From NCBI GenBank assembly GCA_029624675.1, contig JARSSP010000044.1:1-64000 (forward strand): 64,000 nt of DNA, written 5' to 3'. Below the pieces are notes generated by a model, which was not told the origin of the DNA, did not search any database, and saw only the letters and a program-made list of their open reading frames with translations. The position numbers and the translations under genes are program-made. The number at the start of each line of letters is the position of its first letter. Position 1 is the stretch's first letter. This DNA comes from Candidatus Contendibacter sp. (lineage in GTDB: Bacteria; Pseudomonadota; Gammaproteobacteria; Competibacterales; Competibacteraceae). Positions 36,335 through 46,722 of the stretch are shown here, piece by piece.

Positions 36335-36358
36335 GTCGCGCGCAAGCTCGCTCCTACA
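36335..36358. repeat. REP-type element (Pseudomonas-like)
   Basis: Reverse complement reads TGTAGGAGCGAGCTTGCGCG followed by CGA. This is the core of REP palindromes abundant in pseudomonads (GAGCGAGCTTGCGCGC half-palindrome). Only one copy is seen in this window, in the gap between the LysE exporter and the glucan gene. Confidence 0.6.
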
Positions 36359-36466
36359 ATCAATAACTTAGTTTCGGCATGGGCGCTTAGACAGTTACCC
36401 ATAAATCGTAGTCATTCGCAGCGTTATACTTTCCGCGCCAAACGATAACGACAGGATGAAAAAGCC

Positions 36467-38044
36467 ATGAAACGACGGGAACTTTTGCTGCGACTGCTGG
36501 GACTGGCCGCTTACGGAGCGTTGCCGGCCTCGTTCGTTCATGCCGCCACGACCGATGGCGGTTCCTCGACCGATGGCCAGCCCTTCAGCCCGGAATGGCT
36601 GCGCGAGACCGCGCGGCGCCTGGCGCGGGAGCCGTACATTCCCCCCACCGACGCGCGCCCGCCCTGGCTGGCGGCGATGGATTACGACGATTATCAAGCC
36701 CTCAACAATTTCCGCGCTGAACGCAGCCTGTGGGGCGGCGGCGAATTGCCATTCCAGGCCCGGTTTTTCCATCTGGGATTGTATTTTCATCATCCCGTCA
36801 GCTTGTACGAGGTCGCCGACGGCATCGCCCGGCCGATTCACTTCTCTCCGGATTTGTACAAATACGGCCCAAGGGTCAAGGACCGGATTCCCGATGCGGT
36901 GGGCGATCTTGGTTTCGCCGGCTTCCGGGTCAATAGTCGCGCCGACTGGGATCGCGACATGTTCTCCTTTCTCGGCGCTAGCTACTTCCGCGCGGTCGGC
37001 GCCAGCAAGCAGTACGGCCTATCCGCCCGCGGCGTGGCCATCGATACCGGCATGGACCGCGCGGAGGAATTCCCCACCTTCCGCGCGTTCTGGCTAGAGC
37101 GGCCCGCCCCGAACGCCACCGCTCTGACGATCCACGCTCTGCTCGATGGCTCCAGCATCACCGGCGCCTACCGCTTCGTCGTCACCCCAGGCGACACCAC
37201 GACCATGCGGGTCGAGGCTCGCCTGTTCCCGCGCCGTCCCATCGAGCGGTTGGGCATCGCGCCGATGACCTCAATGTTCCAATGCGGCGAGAACGACCGC
37301 CGCATCGCCGACGACTATCGTCCGGAAATTCACGACTCCGACGGCTTGGCGTTGTGGACGGGAACGGGTGAATGGATTTGGCGACCGATCCTCAATCCGC
37401 ACTACATTCGCGTCAATTCCTTTCTGGACGACAACCCACGCGGCTTTGGCTTGCTACAGCGCGACCGCGAGTTCGCCCACTACCAAGATGATGTGTCCTT
37501 CTACCACAAGCGGCCCTCGCTGTGGGTGGAGCCGCTGGGCCATTGGGGCCGGGGCGCGGTGCAACTGGTCGAACTGCCCACCGCCGACGAAACTCTCGAC
37601 AACATCGTGGCGTTCTGGAATCCGGCGCAAGCGGTGGAACCGGGCCAGGAGCTGGCGTTCGACTATCGCCTGTACTGGGGCGCCCAGCCACCAGTTCGGT
37701 CCACGGTCGCCGAGGTGATCTCCACCCGCCTGGGCGTTGGCGGCATGCCGGGTCGCAAACCGACCCTACCACTGCGCAAGTTCGTGCTCGATTTCCAGGG
37801 CGGGCCGTTGGCCTCGCTACCTCGGGACGCCAAGGTGCAAGCCGTGGTCAGCGCCTCGCGCGGGGAAATCCTCGACGTGGTGATCCGGCCGCTCAAGGAA
37901 TCGGATCCATGGCGCTGCCATTTCGACCTGGTCGTCCGCGGGGACGAGCCGGTGGACCTGCGCTGTTACCTGCGCGACGCCAACGGCGCGCTCAGCGAAA
38001 CCTGGCTATACCAATGGTCTCCGCCACCGGAAGCTTTGGGCTAA
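36467..38044 (+). CDS. Periplasmic glucan biosynthesis protein, OpgD/OpgG family
   Basis: 525 residues. The N-terminus MKRRELLLRLLGLAAYGALP followed by ASFVHA is an export signal with twin arginines, closer to OpgD (Tat-exported) than OpgG. The family beta-sandwich shows GELPFQARFFHLGLYFHHPV, FAGFRVNSRADWDRDMFSFL, GASYFRAVGASKQYGLSARG, SMFQCGENDRRIADDYRPEI, HDSDGLALWTGTGEWIWRPI and ERDREFAHYQD-like RDREFAHYQDDVSFYHKRPS. It shapes the beta-1,2-linked osmoregulated periplasmic glucan backbone. opgH is not adjacent. The glucan-hydrolase-like protein at 18657 may act on the same polymer. Confidence 0.88.
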   Translation: MKRRELLLRLLGLAAYGALPASFVHAATTDGGSSTDGQPFSPEWLRETARRLAREPYIPPTDARPPWLAAMDYDDYQALNNFRAERSLWGGGELPFQARFFHLGLYFHHPVSLYEVADGIARPIHFSPDLYKYGPRVKDRIPDAVGDLGFAGFRVNSRADWDRDMFSFLGASYFRAVGASKQYGLSARGVAIDTGMDRAEEFPTFRAFWLERPAPNATALTIHALLDGSSITGAYRFVVTPGDTTTMRVEARLFPRRPIERLGIAPMTSMFQCGENDRRIADDYRPEIHDSDGLALWTGTGEWIWRPILNPHYIRVNSFLDDNPRGFGLLQRDREFAHYQDDVSFYHKRPSLWVEPLGHWGRGAVQLVELPTADETLDNIVAFWNPAQAVEPGQELAFDYRLYWGAQPPVRSTVAEVISTRLGVGGMPGRKPTLPLRKFVLDFQGGPLASLPRDAKVQAVVSASRGEILDVVIRPLKESDPWRCHFDLVVRGDEPVDLRCYLRDANGALSETWLYQWSPPPEALG

Positions 38045-38138
38045 CCGCCCGCCGCTCGCCGCCCACGCCGATGATTCCGGTCAAATGCACTAAACTACCC
38101 TTGGCGACTATCCGCGCATCTTACGGAGCTTATCGGCC

Positions 38139-39206
38139 ATGGTGTTGAATTTCCTGCATTCGCTCTTCAAAACCGGGCCTGGACCCGCCGGCCGGTTCGG
38201 CGGCGCCATGATCCAGGCCGCCATCGAACGGGTGGTGGACGGTACCGACCCTCGGTTGCGCGTGGTGAGAAACTACCGCCGCACCCTGCGGGCGCCGGTG
38301 GAACGATCGATCGATTATGTCAGCGCGAAAATGGCCGTCCTTCCGGCCCCCATCGAGGCCAGCCGACGCAACTTTACCGCCGACCCTCATCTGCGCGCCC
38401 TGTTCGCCTCGCCCGAGCAGTTGCTGGAAACCCTGAGCTTCAGCCCGGCCATGCGCGACTACCTGCAACGCGGCAATGGTTCGACTCCGCCGGAACTGTA
38501 CGCCGCGCTCCGAGCGGAGCGCATCGAACGCAATACCCTGGGCATCACCATGCAAGGTGATCAGCTTCAGCGCGACGTGCCTCAGGTCACTGTCCTGTTC
38601 AAGGATCCCCGGGCGACGTTTCCCAACGCCAACGAGGCCGAGACGCGGCGGGAACTGATGAACCGGGCATTCGATTACCTGGTCGAGATCGCGCTGCAAC
38701 GCCTGACCTCCTTGCGCGCCCGCAAGCAGGAACTGGAGAAGCACCAGCGCCATTTGCTGCAAAATAAGGCGGGGGTGCTGAAATCGGCCCGCCTGGGTCT
38801 GGAATCCCTGGTGGAAGACCCGACGGGCCACCCGACCCCCGACCGCGCGACTGTCAAGCGCCAACTAGAAGAGATCGAAACCGAGCTGAGCCAGATTCGC
38901 GCCGATACGGCGACCCTCGATCATCATCTCGTCCTGATCGCCGAAACCCTGAGCGAGCCCGAACAGCATCTGCGGCTAGACCCGGTCTCGCTTACCTTGG
39001 ATCACATGAACGTCAAGGTCGATCCCCACTCGGCGCGAGTCAGCAACACCCTGACGTTTCAGGAAGTTCAAGTCGGGAATCAGCGCCGTTTCACCGTCTT
39101 GCTGGTCAAGGTTCCCAGCAGCGAACTGCTGGCCCAGCCGGATTTTTTCGCGGAAGCCCAGCGCCTGCTTTATCTGAACAACCAGCCTCGTCTGACCACG
39201 ATTTGA
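38139..39206 (+). CDS. Conserved hypothetical protein, unknown family
   Basis: 355 residues, no domain that I recognise. It is soluble with no signal peptide, rich in Arg/Leu, and likely largely helical at residues 1-270. A coiled-coil-like stretch lies at about 185-265 (LQRLTSLRARKQELEKHQRH and RQLEEIETELSQIRADTATL). The last about 70 residues (LTLDHMNVKVDPHSARVSNT) look beta-rich. The ATG at 38139 has an ACGGAG sequence upstream. Placed between the glucan gene and nfi, with no operon partner on its strand. Coding-quality codon use is consistent with a real gene. Confidence 0.7.
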   Translation: MVLNFLHSLFKTGPGPAGRFGGAMIQAAIERVVDGTDPRLRVVRNYRRTLRAPVERSIDYVSAKMAVLPAPIEASRRNFTADPHLRALFASPEQLLETLSFSPAMRDYLQRGNGSTPPELYAALRAERIERNTLGITMQGDQLQRDVPQVTVLFKDPRATFPNANEAETRRELMNRAFDYLVEIALQRLTSLRARKQELEKHQRHLLQNKAGVLKSARLGLESLVEDPTGHPTPDRATVKRQLEEIETELSQIRADTATLDHHLVLIAETLSEPEQHLRLDPVSLTLDHMNVKVDPHSARVSNTLTFQEVQVGNQRRFTVLLVKVPSSELLAQPDFFAEAQRLLYLNNQPRLTTI

Positions 39207-39243
39207 CCGTCACCCATCCAATCCGGGATCGGAATTGGCGGAT

Positions 39244-39909
39244 CTACGGTGGCCCGGACGCCAGGCGGTGCGCATGGCGGGTGGTTTCTGGCAAGCGGTA
39301 GCGGGTACAGCACCCCATCACATGGGCAATTGCCGTCTCCAAGCCGATCCGATGGCCGGACGAAATGTAGAGCGGCTTGACCCCGACTCGCGTGCGCAAC
39401 ACCGCGCCGACGATTTCCTCCTCTACATGCAGCGGTGTCCAGGCTCCGCGTCGGTTGGATGGTTCTTCGTGCATCCCGCACAGGCGGGTCTTGGCGACTC
39501 CGATCGAGGGAATATCGACCAGCAGCCCGAGATGGCTGGCGATACCCAACCGGCGCGGATGAGCGATGCCCTGCCCGTCGCACAGCAATAGATCCGGTGG
39601 TTCGCGCAATTGCGCCAGCGCCTCCAGCACCGCTGGCAGTTCGCGAAACGATAGCAGGCCGGGAATGTAAGGAAACGTGGTCGGGCGACGGGCGATGGCG
39701 GTCTCCAGCAGATCCAGTTCGGGATAGCGCAAGATCGCCACCGCCGCGCGGGTCACGGTCCCGTTCGCCTCGAACCCCACGTCCACCCCCGCCACCCGCC
39801 GGACCGGTCCCAGCCGGTCGGTCAGGAGTAGATGGGCACGCAACTCCCGCTGCAATGCCACGGCCTCGGCGGGACCGAGCGTCCAGGGATGGGAAAAATA
39901 CGTTTTCAT
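39244..39909 (-). CDS. nfi: Endonuclease V (deoxyinosine 3'-endonuclease)
   Basis: 221 residues. Nicks DNA one base 3' of deoxyinosine and other deaminated bases. The RNase-H-like fold shows [14 protein letters not shown] (catalytic D43), [20 protein letters not shown] with the acidic partner, [20 protein letters not shown] (third acidic residue) and [13 protein letters not shown]. Length and order are normal. It ends 37 bases after the convergent hypothetical gene's stop and starts divergently from hisG, 81 bases apart. Confidence 0.94.
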   Translation of the reverse strand: MKTYFSHPWTLGPAEAVALQRELRAHLLLTDRLGPVRRVAGVDVGFEANGTVTRAAVAILRYPELDLLETAIARRPTTFPYIPGLLSFRELPAVLEALAQLREPPDLLLCDGQGIAHPRRLGIASHLGLLVDIPSIGVAKTRLCGMHEEPSNRRGAWTPLHVEEEIVGAVLRTRVGVKPLYISSGHRIGLETAIAHVMGCCTRYRLPETTRHAHRLASGPP

Positions 39910-39990
39910 CCGGCAAGTTTATTCCCCGTTCCGGCGCGGTTAAACTGGCGCCCCTGTTGGCAACCCCCCGATCCCAAGCAAGGCACCGTC

Positions 39991-40863
39991 ATGCGGCAAC
40001 TCAGACTCGGCATTCCCAAGGGCAGCCTGGAAGCCTCCACCATCGCGCTGTTCGGCCAGGCCGGCTGGACCATTAGTCCCCACAGCCGCAACTATTTCCC
40101 CACCATCAACGATCCCGAAATCGGCTGCGCGCTGGTGCGTTCGCAGGAAATGGCGCCCTACGTCGCCAGCGGCGTGCTCGACGCCGGCCTGACCGGGCTG
40201 GACTGGATTCTCGAAACCGGGGCCGACGTGGTGGAAATCGCCGAACTGAGCTACTCGAAAAGCTCCGACCAGCCGGCCCGCTGGGTATTGATCGTGAGCG
40301 GCGATTCCCCGATCCGCGCACTGGAGGATCTGACCGGCAAGCGCATCGCCACCGAACTGGTCGGTTTCACCCGCCGCTACCTGGCCGAACGCGGCATCGA
40401 GGCTAACGTGGAATTTTCCTGGGGCGCCACCGAAGCCAAGGTGGTCGAGGGCCTGGCCGACGCGGCGGTGGAAATCACCGAAACCGGCAGCACCATTCGC
40501 GCCCATGGCCTGCGCATCGTCTGCGACCTGCTGCACACCACCACCCGGTTGATCACCAGCCGCGCCGCGCTGGCGGACCCGTGGAAGAAGGCCAAGATCG
40601 AGCAGATTGCCCTGCTGACCCGGGCCGCGCTGGCCGCCCGCAACAAGGTGGCGTTGAAGATGAACGTCCCGGCGGCGCGGTTGGACGACGTGGTACGGCT
40701 GTTGCCCAGCCTGCACGCGCCCACCGTCAGCCACCTCTACGACCGTGACTGGCTGGCCCTGGAAACGGTGGTGGACAACGCGCGGGTCCGCGACTTGATT
40801 CCCCGCCTCACCGCCGCCGGCGCGCAGGGCATTCTTGAATATGAGTTGAAGAAAATAGTCTGA
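39991..40863 (+). CDS. hisG: ATP phosphoribosyltransferase, long form
   Basis: 290-residue first enzyme of histidine synthesis. It opens RLGIPKGSLEASTIALFGQA. GLTGLDWILETGADVVEIAE, RIATELVGFTRRYLAERGIE and EITETGSTIRAHGLRIV form the catalytic part. The C-terminal about 75 residues (LPSLHAPTVSHLYDRDWLAL) form the ACT-like regulatory domain of long HisG, so it does not need HisZ and should be feedback-inhibited by histidine. It stands alone, away from other his genes. Confidence 0.94.
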   Translation: MRQLRLGIPKGSLEASTIALFGQAGWTISPHSRNYFPTINDPEIGCALVRSQEMAPYVASGVLDAGLTGLDWILETGADVVEIAELSYSKSSDQPARWVLIVSGDSPIRALEDLTGKRIATELVGFTRRYLAERGIEANVEFSWGATEAKVVEGLADAAVEITETGSTIRAHGLRIVCDLLHTTTRLITSRAALADPWKKAKIEQIALLTRAALAARNKVALKMNVPAARLDDVVRLLPSLHAPTVSHLYDRDWLALETVVDNARVRDLIPRLTAAGAQGILEYELKKIV

Positions 40864-40886
40864 AATTCTTTCGCGGCCCACCCAGA

Positions 40887-40915
40887 TTGATTACCCTTAT
40901 CATTTCCAATATTAA
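40887..40915 (+). promoter_or_regulatory. Possible sigma-70 promoter of ndk-rlmN-pilW-rodZ-hisS run
   Basis: TTGATT (40887-40892), a 17-base spacer and TATTAA (40910-40915), 131 bases before the ndk ATG. Moderate consensus fit, in the AT-richest part of the gap. Confidence 0.35.
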
Positions 40916-41046
40916 CGCCTGGGTATCAGGTCCGGATGGCGCGTTGCCGGCATCGCCCAAATATCGCTAAACTGAATTCCCGTTTCGATACCCGCGCGTC
41001 GGGTCCGCCTTATCCCCGGTTTGATTCATCCATTACGGAGCCTCTC

Positions 41047-41478
41047 ATGGCCGTCGAACGCACCCTGTCCATCATCAAACCCGGCGCTGTCCGCCGAAAC
41101 GTCATCGGTCCAATCATCAGCCGCTTCGAGAGTTCCGGCCTACGGATCGCCGCCGCCCGGATGCTCCAGTTAAATCAGGAGCAGGCCGAGCAGTTTTACG
41201 CCGTCCACCGCGAGCGCCCGTTCTATTCCGATCTGGTCGCCTACATGGTCGAGGGCCCTATCCTGGTCATGGTTTTGGAAGGCGAGGATGCCATCGCCAA
41301 AAACCGTGCGATCATGGGCTCCACCGATCCCCATAAAGCCACACCCGGCACGATTCGCTTCGACCTGGGCAAAAACACCACGCGGAATACCGTACACGGC
41401 TCCGACGCCCCAGAAACCGCCGAAGCTGAAATCGCCTTCTTCTTCAAACCCGGTGACATTTGTCCGCGCCATGCCTGA
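41047..41478 (+). CDS. ndk: Nucleoside diphosphate kinase
   Basis: 143 residues. Transfers the gamma-phosphate of ATP to NDPs. [20 protein letters not shown] gives the nucleotide-binding lysine, [20 protein letters not shown] follows, and [20 protein letters not shown] contains the phosphorylated active-site histidine. Normal length. Its last 8 bases overlap the rlmN start, heading a tight run ndk-rlmN-pilW-rodZ. Confidence 0.97.
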   Translation: MAVERTLSIIKPGAVRRNVIGPIISRFESSGLRIAAARMLQLNQEQAEQFYAVHRERPFYSDLVAYMVEGPILVMVLEGEDAIAKNRAIMGSTDPHKATPGTIRFDLGKNTTRNTVHGSDAPETAEAEIAFFFKPGDICPRHA

Positions 41479-42592
41479 GCCGGTGGTCGTCCCTGTCGCG
41501 TCGGCGGCCGGCAGGGTCAACCTGCTCGATCTGGATCGCCGCGATCTGGAGGCGTTCTTCGTCGCGTTCGGTGAGAAACCCTTTCGCGCGACCCAAGTCA
41601 TGAAGTGGATCTACCACGAGCGAGTTACCGATTTTGCCGCCATGACCAACCTGAGCAAGGCGCTGCGGGAGCGGCTGGCCGAATGCGCCGAAATCCACCC
41701 GCCCGAGGTGATCCTCGACCACGCCTCGCGCGACAGCTCGCACAAGTGGCTGATCCGGCTGGACAGCGGCAACAGCATCGAAATGGTGTTCATCCCCGAG
41801 CCGGATCGCGGGACGCTGTGCGTGTCCTCGCAGATCGGTTGCCCCCTGGATTGCTCGTTTTGCGCCACCGCGCGACAAGGCTTCAACCGCAACCTGACGG
41901 TCGCCGAGATCATCGGCCAGGTCTGGCAAGCCAGCCGACTATTGGGTGAACGCCGCAACGGCGACCGGATCATCACCAATATCGTGCTGATGGGCATGGG
42001 TGAGCCGTTGCTGAACTTCGAGGCCGTGGTCAAGGCGATGGACCTGATGCAAGACGACCTCGGCTTCGGCATCTCCAGGCGCCGGGTCACCCTGAGCACC
42101 GCCGGCGTGGTCCCAGCCCTCTATCGCTTGCGTGAAGCCGCCGAGGTCAGCCTGGCCGTTTCGCTGCACGCGCCCGACGACGCCCTGCGCAATGAACTGG
42201 TGCCGTTGAACCGCAAGTACCCCATCGCCGAACTGCTGGCGGCCTGCCGGCATTACATCGCCGACAAACCGTACCGGCGGATCACCTGGGAATACGTGCT
42301 GCTGGACGGAGTCAACGACACCGAAGCGCACGCGCGCGCGCTGGCAGCGCTGATCAAGGATATTCCCTCCAAGGTCAACCTGATTCCGTTCAACCCGTTT
42401 CCGAACACGCGCTATCGCCGCTCCGGTCCCGAAGCCATCGCCCGTTTCCAGGCGATCCTGATGGCGCATGGCCTGACCACGGTCACTCGCAAGACGCGGG
42501 GCGACGACATCGCCGCCGCCTGCGGTCAACTGGCCGGACAGGTTCAGGCCCGCGGTCGCCGACAGGCCCGAATCGCCCAGGGCGCTGGCTAG
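41471..42592 (+). CDS. rlmN: Dual-specificity 23S rRNA/tRNA methyltransferase RlmN
   Basis: 373-residue radical SAM enzyme methylating C2 of A2503 in 23S rRNA and A37 in some tRNAs. The cluster motif is [20 protein letters not shown] (CxxxCxxC). Substrate and catalytic cysteines are expected near the C-terminus. Other blocks are [70 protein letters not shown] and [17 protein letters not shown]. The ATG at 41471 lies inside the end of ndk, so translation is probably coupled. Confidence 0.97.
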   Translation: MPEPVVVPVASAAGRVNLLDLDRRDLEAFFVAFGEKPFRATQVMKWIYHERVTDFAAMTNLSKALRERLAECAEIHPPEVILDHASRDSSHKWLIRLDSGNSIEMVFIPEPDRGTLCVSSQIGCPLDCSFCATARQGFNRNLTVAEIIGQVWQASRLLGERRNGDRIITNIVLMGMGEPLLNFEAVVKAMDLMQDDLGFGISRRRVTLSTAGVVPALYRLREAAEVSLAVSLHAPDDALRNELVPLNRKYPIAELLAACRHYIADKPYRRITWEYVLLDGVNDTEAHARALAALIKDIPSKVNLIPFNPFPNTRYRRSGPEAIARFQAILMAHGLTTVTRKTRGDDIAAACGQLAGQVQARGRRQARIAQGAG

Positions 42593-42605
42593 AGGAGACT
42601 CCACC

Positions 42606-43361
42606 GTGCGACTACCGGTTACCCCCGCCAGCCTGACCTTGGCGCTGCTACTGGGCGCCTGCGCCAGTTCGGAGCGTGAGTTCAACGACAACGTCGCCGA
42701 GGCCAATTTCAAGCTGGGCATCGGCTACATGCAGTCCGGCAATCTCCAGGTCGCCACCGAGAAGCTGCTCAAAGCCCTGCAATACAATGACAACTATCCA
42801 GAAGCCCACAACGCCCTGGCCGTGCTGTACGAGGAAATCCGCGAATACGGCCCCGCCGAAACCCATTACAAGCGCGCCATCGAACTGAAATCCGACTACA
42901 CCCTGGCGAAGCTCAATTACGCCCGCTTCCTGTGCCTGCGCGAACCGACCCGCACCGCCGAGGGCGAAAGCGAGTTCGAAAGGATCGCCACCGATCCAGC
43001 CAACGCCGGCGCCACCGCCGCCGAAGCCTACGCTGGACTGGGCCTGTGCGCCCGTCAGCGCAACGATCCGGCCCAGGCCGAAACCTGGCTGCGCAAGGCG
43101 CTGGAACTCGATCCCAACAACGCCAGCGCCTTGTACGCCCTGGCCGAACTGAGTCAAACTCAGAAGAAGACCCTGCAGGGCCGCGCCTTCCTGCAACGCT
43201 ACCACGCCCGGACCCGCCCCACGGCCCAGAGCCTGTGGCTGGGCGTCCTGATCGAGCAAGCCAGCGATGGCGATTCGCAGCTACGCCGGGAATACAGTGT
43301 GCTACTGTTATCCCAATTTCCGAATTCCGATGAAGCCCGCCGTCTGAAACCGTCGAAATGA
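42606..43361 (+). CDS. pilW: Type IV pilus biogenesis/stability lipoprotein PilW (PilF)
   Basis: 251 residues with a GTG start. Signal peptide with lipobox LLLGAC makes it an outer-membrane lipoprotein that pilots the PilQ secretin. TPR repeats run from ANFKLGIGYMQSGNLQVATE through NYPEAHNALAVLYEEIREYG, ALELDPNNASALYALAELSQ and a C-terminal capping repeat. Position between rlmN and rodZ is the conserved gammaproteobacterial order. An AGAGGAGACTCCACC leader gives the ribosome-binding site. Confidence 0.92.
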   Translation: MRLPVTPASLTLALLLGACASSEREFNDNVAEANFKLGIGYMQSGNLQVATEKLLKALQYNDNYPEAHNALAVLYEEIREYGPAETHYKRAIELKSDYTLAKLNYARFLCLREPTRTAEGESEFERIATDPANAGATAAEAYAGLGLCARQRNDPAQAETWLRKALELDPNNASALYALAELSQTQKKTLQGRAFLQRYHARTRPTAQSLWLGVLIEQASDGDSQLRREYSVLLLSQFPNSDEARRLKPSK

Positions 43362-44389
43362 GTACCCGCAAAGAGATCGCCCCCAAGTCTGGTCCGCCGA
43401 CCGATGGCCCCACCGAATCCTTGGGCGCCTGGCTGGCCCGCGTCCGCGCCGGTCATGGCGTCGAGCCGCGTGACATGGCCCGTCAACTCGGCCTGAATCC
43501 GACCCTCATCCTGGCCCTGGAAGCCGACGATTTCGCCCGGCTTGGGCCGCCGATATTCGTGCGTGGCTATCTGAGCCGCTACGCTCGGTTGCTGGATCTG
43601 CCGGAAACGGTGGTGTTGGAACGTTACCACCAGCAGTCGAACACCAGCCAGGAACCGCCGCCGCTCAAGGTGATGCACTCGCCTCGCCGGCAAACTCGGA
43701 TTCGCGACCTGCGCGGACTCGTTTACCTGTTGGTGATCATCGGTCTGGGCTGGACCGCCATTCAGCACCTGGACGAGTTGGATCCTGGGCGACTGCTGGC
43801 CTGGTGGCCACGGGGCACTGTGACGAGTGCCCCATCGTCCGCCGGCAAGCCGATGGCGGGCGCGACCCAGACTCAGTACCCTTTCCAGTCCCCGCCCACG
43901 GAAACGGCCCGCGAACCCGCGCCTGCTCCAGCGCCAGCCGCGCCCGCGACCGGCGCGCCACCGGCGCCCGGCCCGGAACCCGCCTCCACCTCGGCCATCG
44001 CGCTCACGGCGTCACCCTTGCCCGCCATCTCCGGGCCTGCCCCGGCAACCACCAACCTGGTCCGCGCCATCTCCGCCCCCGTTTCGGCCACCGTGGACGA
44101 AAATGGCGACAGTTCAGCCCCAGATACGCGGGTCGGCGGCGCTCGGCTGATGCTTCAATTCAGCGACGACTGCTGGGTGGAGGTGAAGGATGCGCAGGGT
44201 AAGGTACTGGTCAATGGTTTGATGAAGGCCAACACCAGCCGCGCGCTTTCCGGACCAGCGCCGTTCACGGTGACGCTGGGCAACGCACCCGCCGCCCGCA
44301 TCGCCTTGGATGATCGGATGGTGGACACCGCCGTCTATGTACCCCGGCGCGGCACGGTGAGTCGCTTCACCCTGAACTCCCACCCCTGA
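43358..44389 (+). CDS. rodZ: Cytoskeletal protein RodZ
   Basis: 343 residues. An N-terminal HTH (LGAWLARVRAGHGVEPRDMA then RQLGLNPTLILALEADDFAR) that contacts MreB is followed by IFVRGYLSRYARLLDLPE. A membrane helix at about 125-145 (RGLVYLLVIIGLGWTAIQ) leads to a Pro/Ala-rich periplasmic linker (160-240) and the C-terminal DUF4115 domain (LMLQFSDDCWVEVKDAQGKV). It couples MreB to cell-wall elongation. The start overlaps the pilW stop (ATGA). ispG, usually between rodZ and hisS, is absent here. Confidence 0.92.
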   Translation: MSTRKEIAPKSGPPTDGPTESLGAWLARVRAGHGVEPRDMARQLGLNPTLILALEADDFARLGPPIFVRGYLSRYARLLDLPETVVLERYHQQSNTSQEPPPLKVMHSPRRQTRIRDLRGLVYLLVIIGLGWTAIQHLDELDPGRLLAWWPRGTVTSAPSSAGKPMAGATQTQYPFQSPPTETAREPAPAPAPAAPATGAPPAPGPEPASTSAIALTASPLPAISGPAPATTNLVRAISAPVSATVDENGDSSAPDTRVGGARLMLQFSDDCWVEVKDAQGKVLVNGLMKANTSRALSGPAPFTVTLGNAPAARIALDDRMVDTAVYVPRRGTVSRFTLNSHP

Positions 44390-44442
44390 CCTCATCGCGG
44401 CCGTCCAGCGACGGCCCGCGGGGTTGACCCGGATACCCCATC

Positions 44443-45732
<1,290 letters not shown>

Positions 45733-45759
45733 GAACAGGACGCGAGAGGACAGAATCCA

Positions 45760-46722
45760 ATGGAACAATACACCGACGACGAACGGGTCGAGGATCTCAA
45801 AAAATGGTGGAAGGAAAACGGCGCCAGCATTCTCATCGGTATCGCGCTCGGCGTGATCGCGATTTTCGGCTGGCGATATTGGATCTCCCATCGCGACGCC
45901 CAGGCGGAAATCGCCTCGGGAGCTTATGACGCCTTCGTCGCGGCGGTGGAAAAACCAGACGCCGGCCCGGCTCGCCAACTGGGACAAACCCTGATCGCCG
46001 ACTTTCCAAAGTCTCCCTACGCAGCGCTGACCGCGCTGCGACTGGCCAAGCTGGCGCTGGCCGGCGGCGATAGCACCACCGCCAGCCAGCAACTGGAATG
46101 GGTCATCGACAACGCCCGTTCCGACGAGCTGCGGGACATTGCCCGGCTGCGCCTGGCGCGGGTGAAATTGGCCGCCGGCCAGACCGCCGAGGCCGAAAAA
46201 CTGCTGGAAAGCATGGCTACCGCCAGCCTGAACGTGGAGCGCGAGGAACTCAAGGGCGATCTGTATCTGGCCGGCAACCAACTGGACAAGGCCCGGACCG
46301 CGTATGCGACGGCGCTGGCGGCAAGTGGCGGCAACCGCCTGTTGCAACTCAAACTCGACGATCTGGTGGTGACCACACCCGACACCGTGGTTCCCGCTCC
46401 ACCCGCTCCACCACCTCAACCCGACCCGGTCAAGCCTCCATCGGCACCGGCCACGCCCGTGCCCGCCGCGTCCGTCGAACCGGCGATGACGCCCGCGCCG
46501 CCAACCACCCAACCGGTCATCGAAGCCGCGCCCGCGTCCGTCGAACCGGCGACGACATCCGCTACCCCGACCACCCAACCGGCCACCGAGTCCGCGCTCG
46601 CCACCCCCGCCGAACCGGCGGCGCCTCCAACCGAGCCGGCATCCGCGCCCGTTCCGCCTGCTCCGACCGAGCCAGCGCCCACATCCATGCCGGTTCCCCC
46701 CGCCGCCACTTCAGGTCAATGA
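45760..46722 (+). CDS. yfgM: YfgM-like Sec-translocon ancillary protein with long Pro/Ala tail
   Basis: 320 residues. A short cytoplasmic start DDERVEDLKKWWKENGASIL is followed by a membrane helix (about 24-43), then a periplasmic TPR-like domain to about residue 205 (YAALTALRLAKLALAGGDST, LRLARVKLAAGQTAEAEKLL). E. coli YfgM is about 206 residues and hands secreted proteins from SecYEG to chaperones. Here an extra 110-residue Pro/Ala/Thr-rich tail from [13 protein letters not shown] onward has been added, containing a 22-residue tandem duplication. Overlaps bamB by 4 bases (ATGA). Confidence 0.9.
   Translation: MEQYTDDERVEDLKKWWKENGASILIGIALGVIAIFGWRYWISHRDAQAEIASGAYDAFVAAVEKPDAGPARQLGQTLIADFPKSPYAALTALRLAKLALAGGDSTTASQQLEWVIDNARSDELRDIARLRLARVKLAAGQTAEAEKLLESMATASLNVEREELKGDLYLAGNQLDKARTAYATALAASGGNRLLQLKLDDLVVTTPDTVVPAPPAPPPQPDPVKPPSAPATPVPAASVEPAMTPAPPTTQPVIEAAPASVEPATTSATPTTQPATESALATPAEPAAPPTEPASAPVPPAPTEPAPTSMPVPPAATSGQ
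46468..46599 (+). repeat. 66-bp tandem duplication in yfgM tail
   Basis: Two diverged 66-bp units starting GCGTCCGTCGAACCGGCG at 46468 and 46534 encode ASVEPAMTPAPPTTQPVIEA-type and ASVEPATTSATPTTQPATES-type 22-residue repeats. In-frame, so a recent expansion of a disordered tail. Confidence 0.7.
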
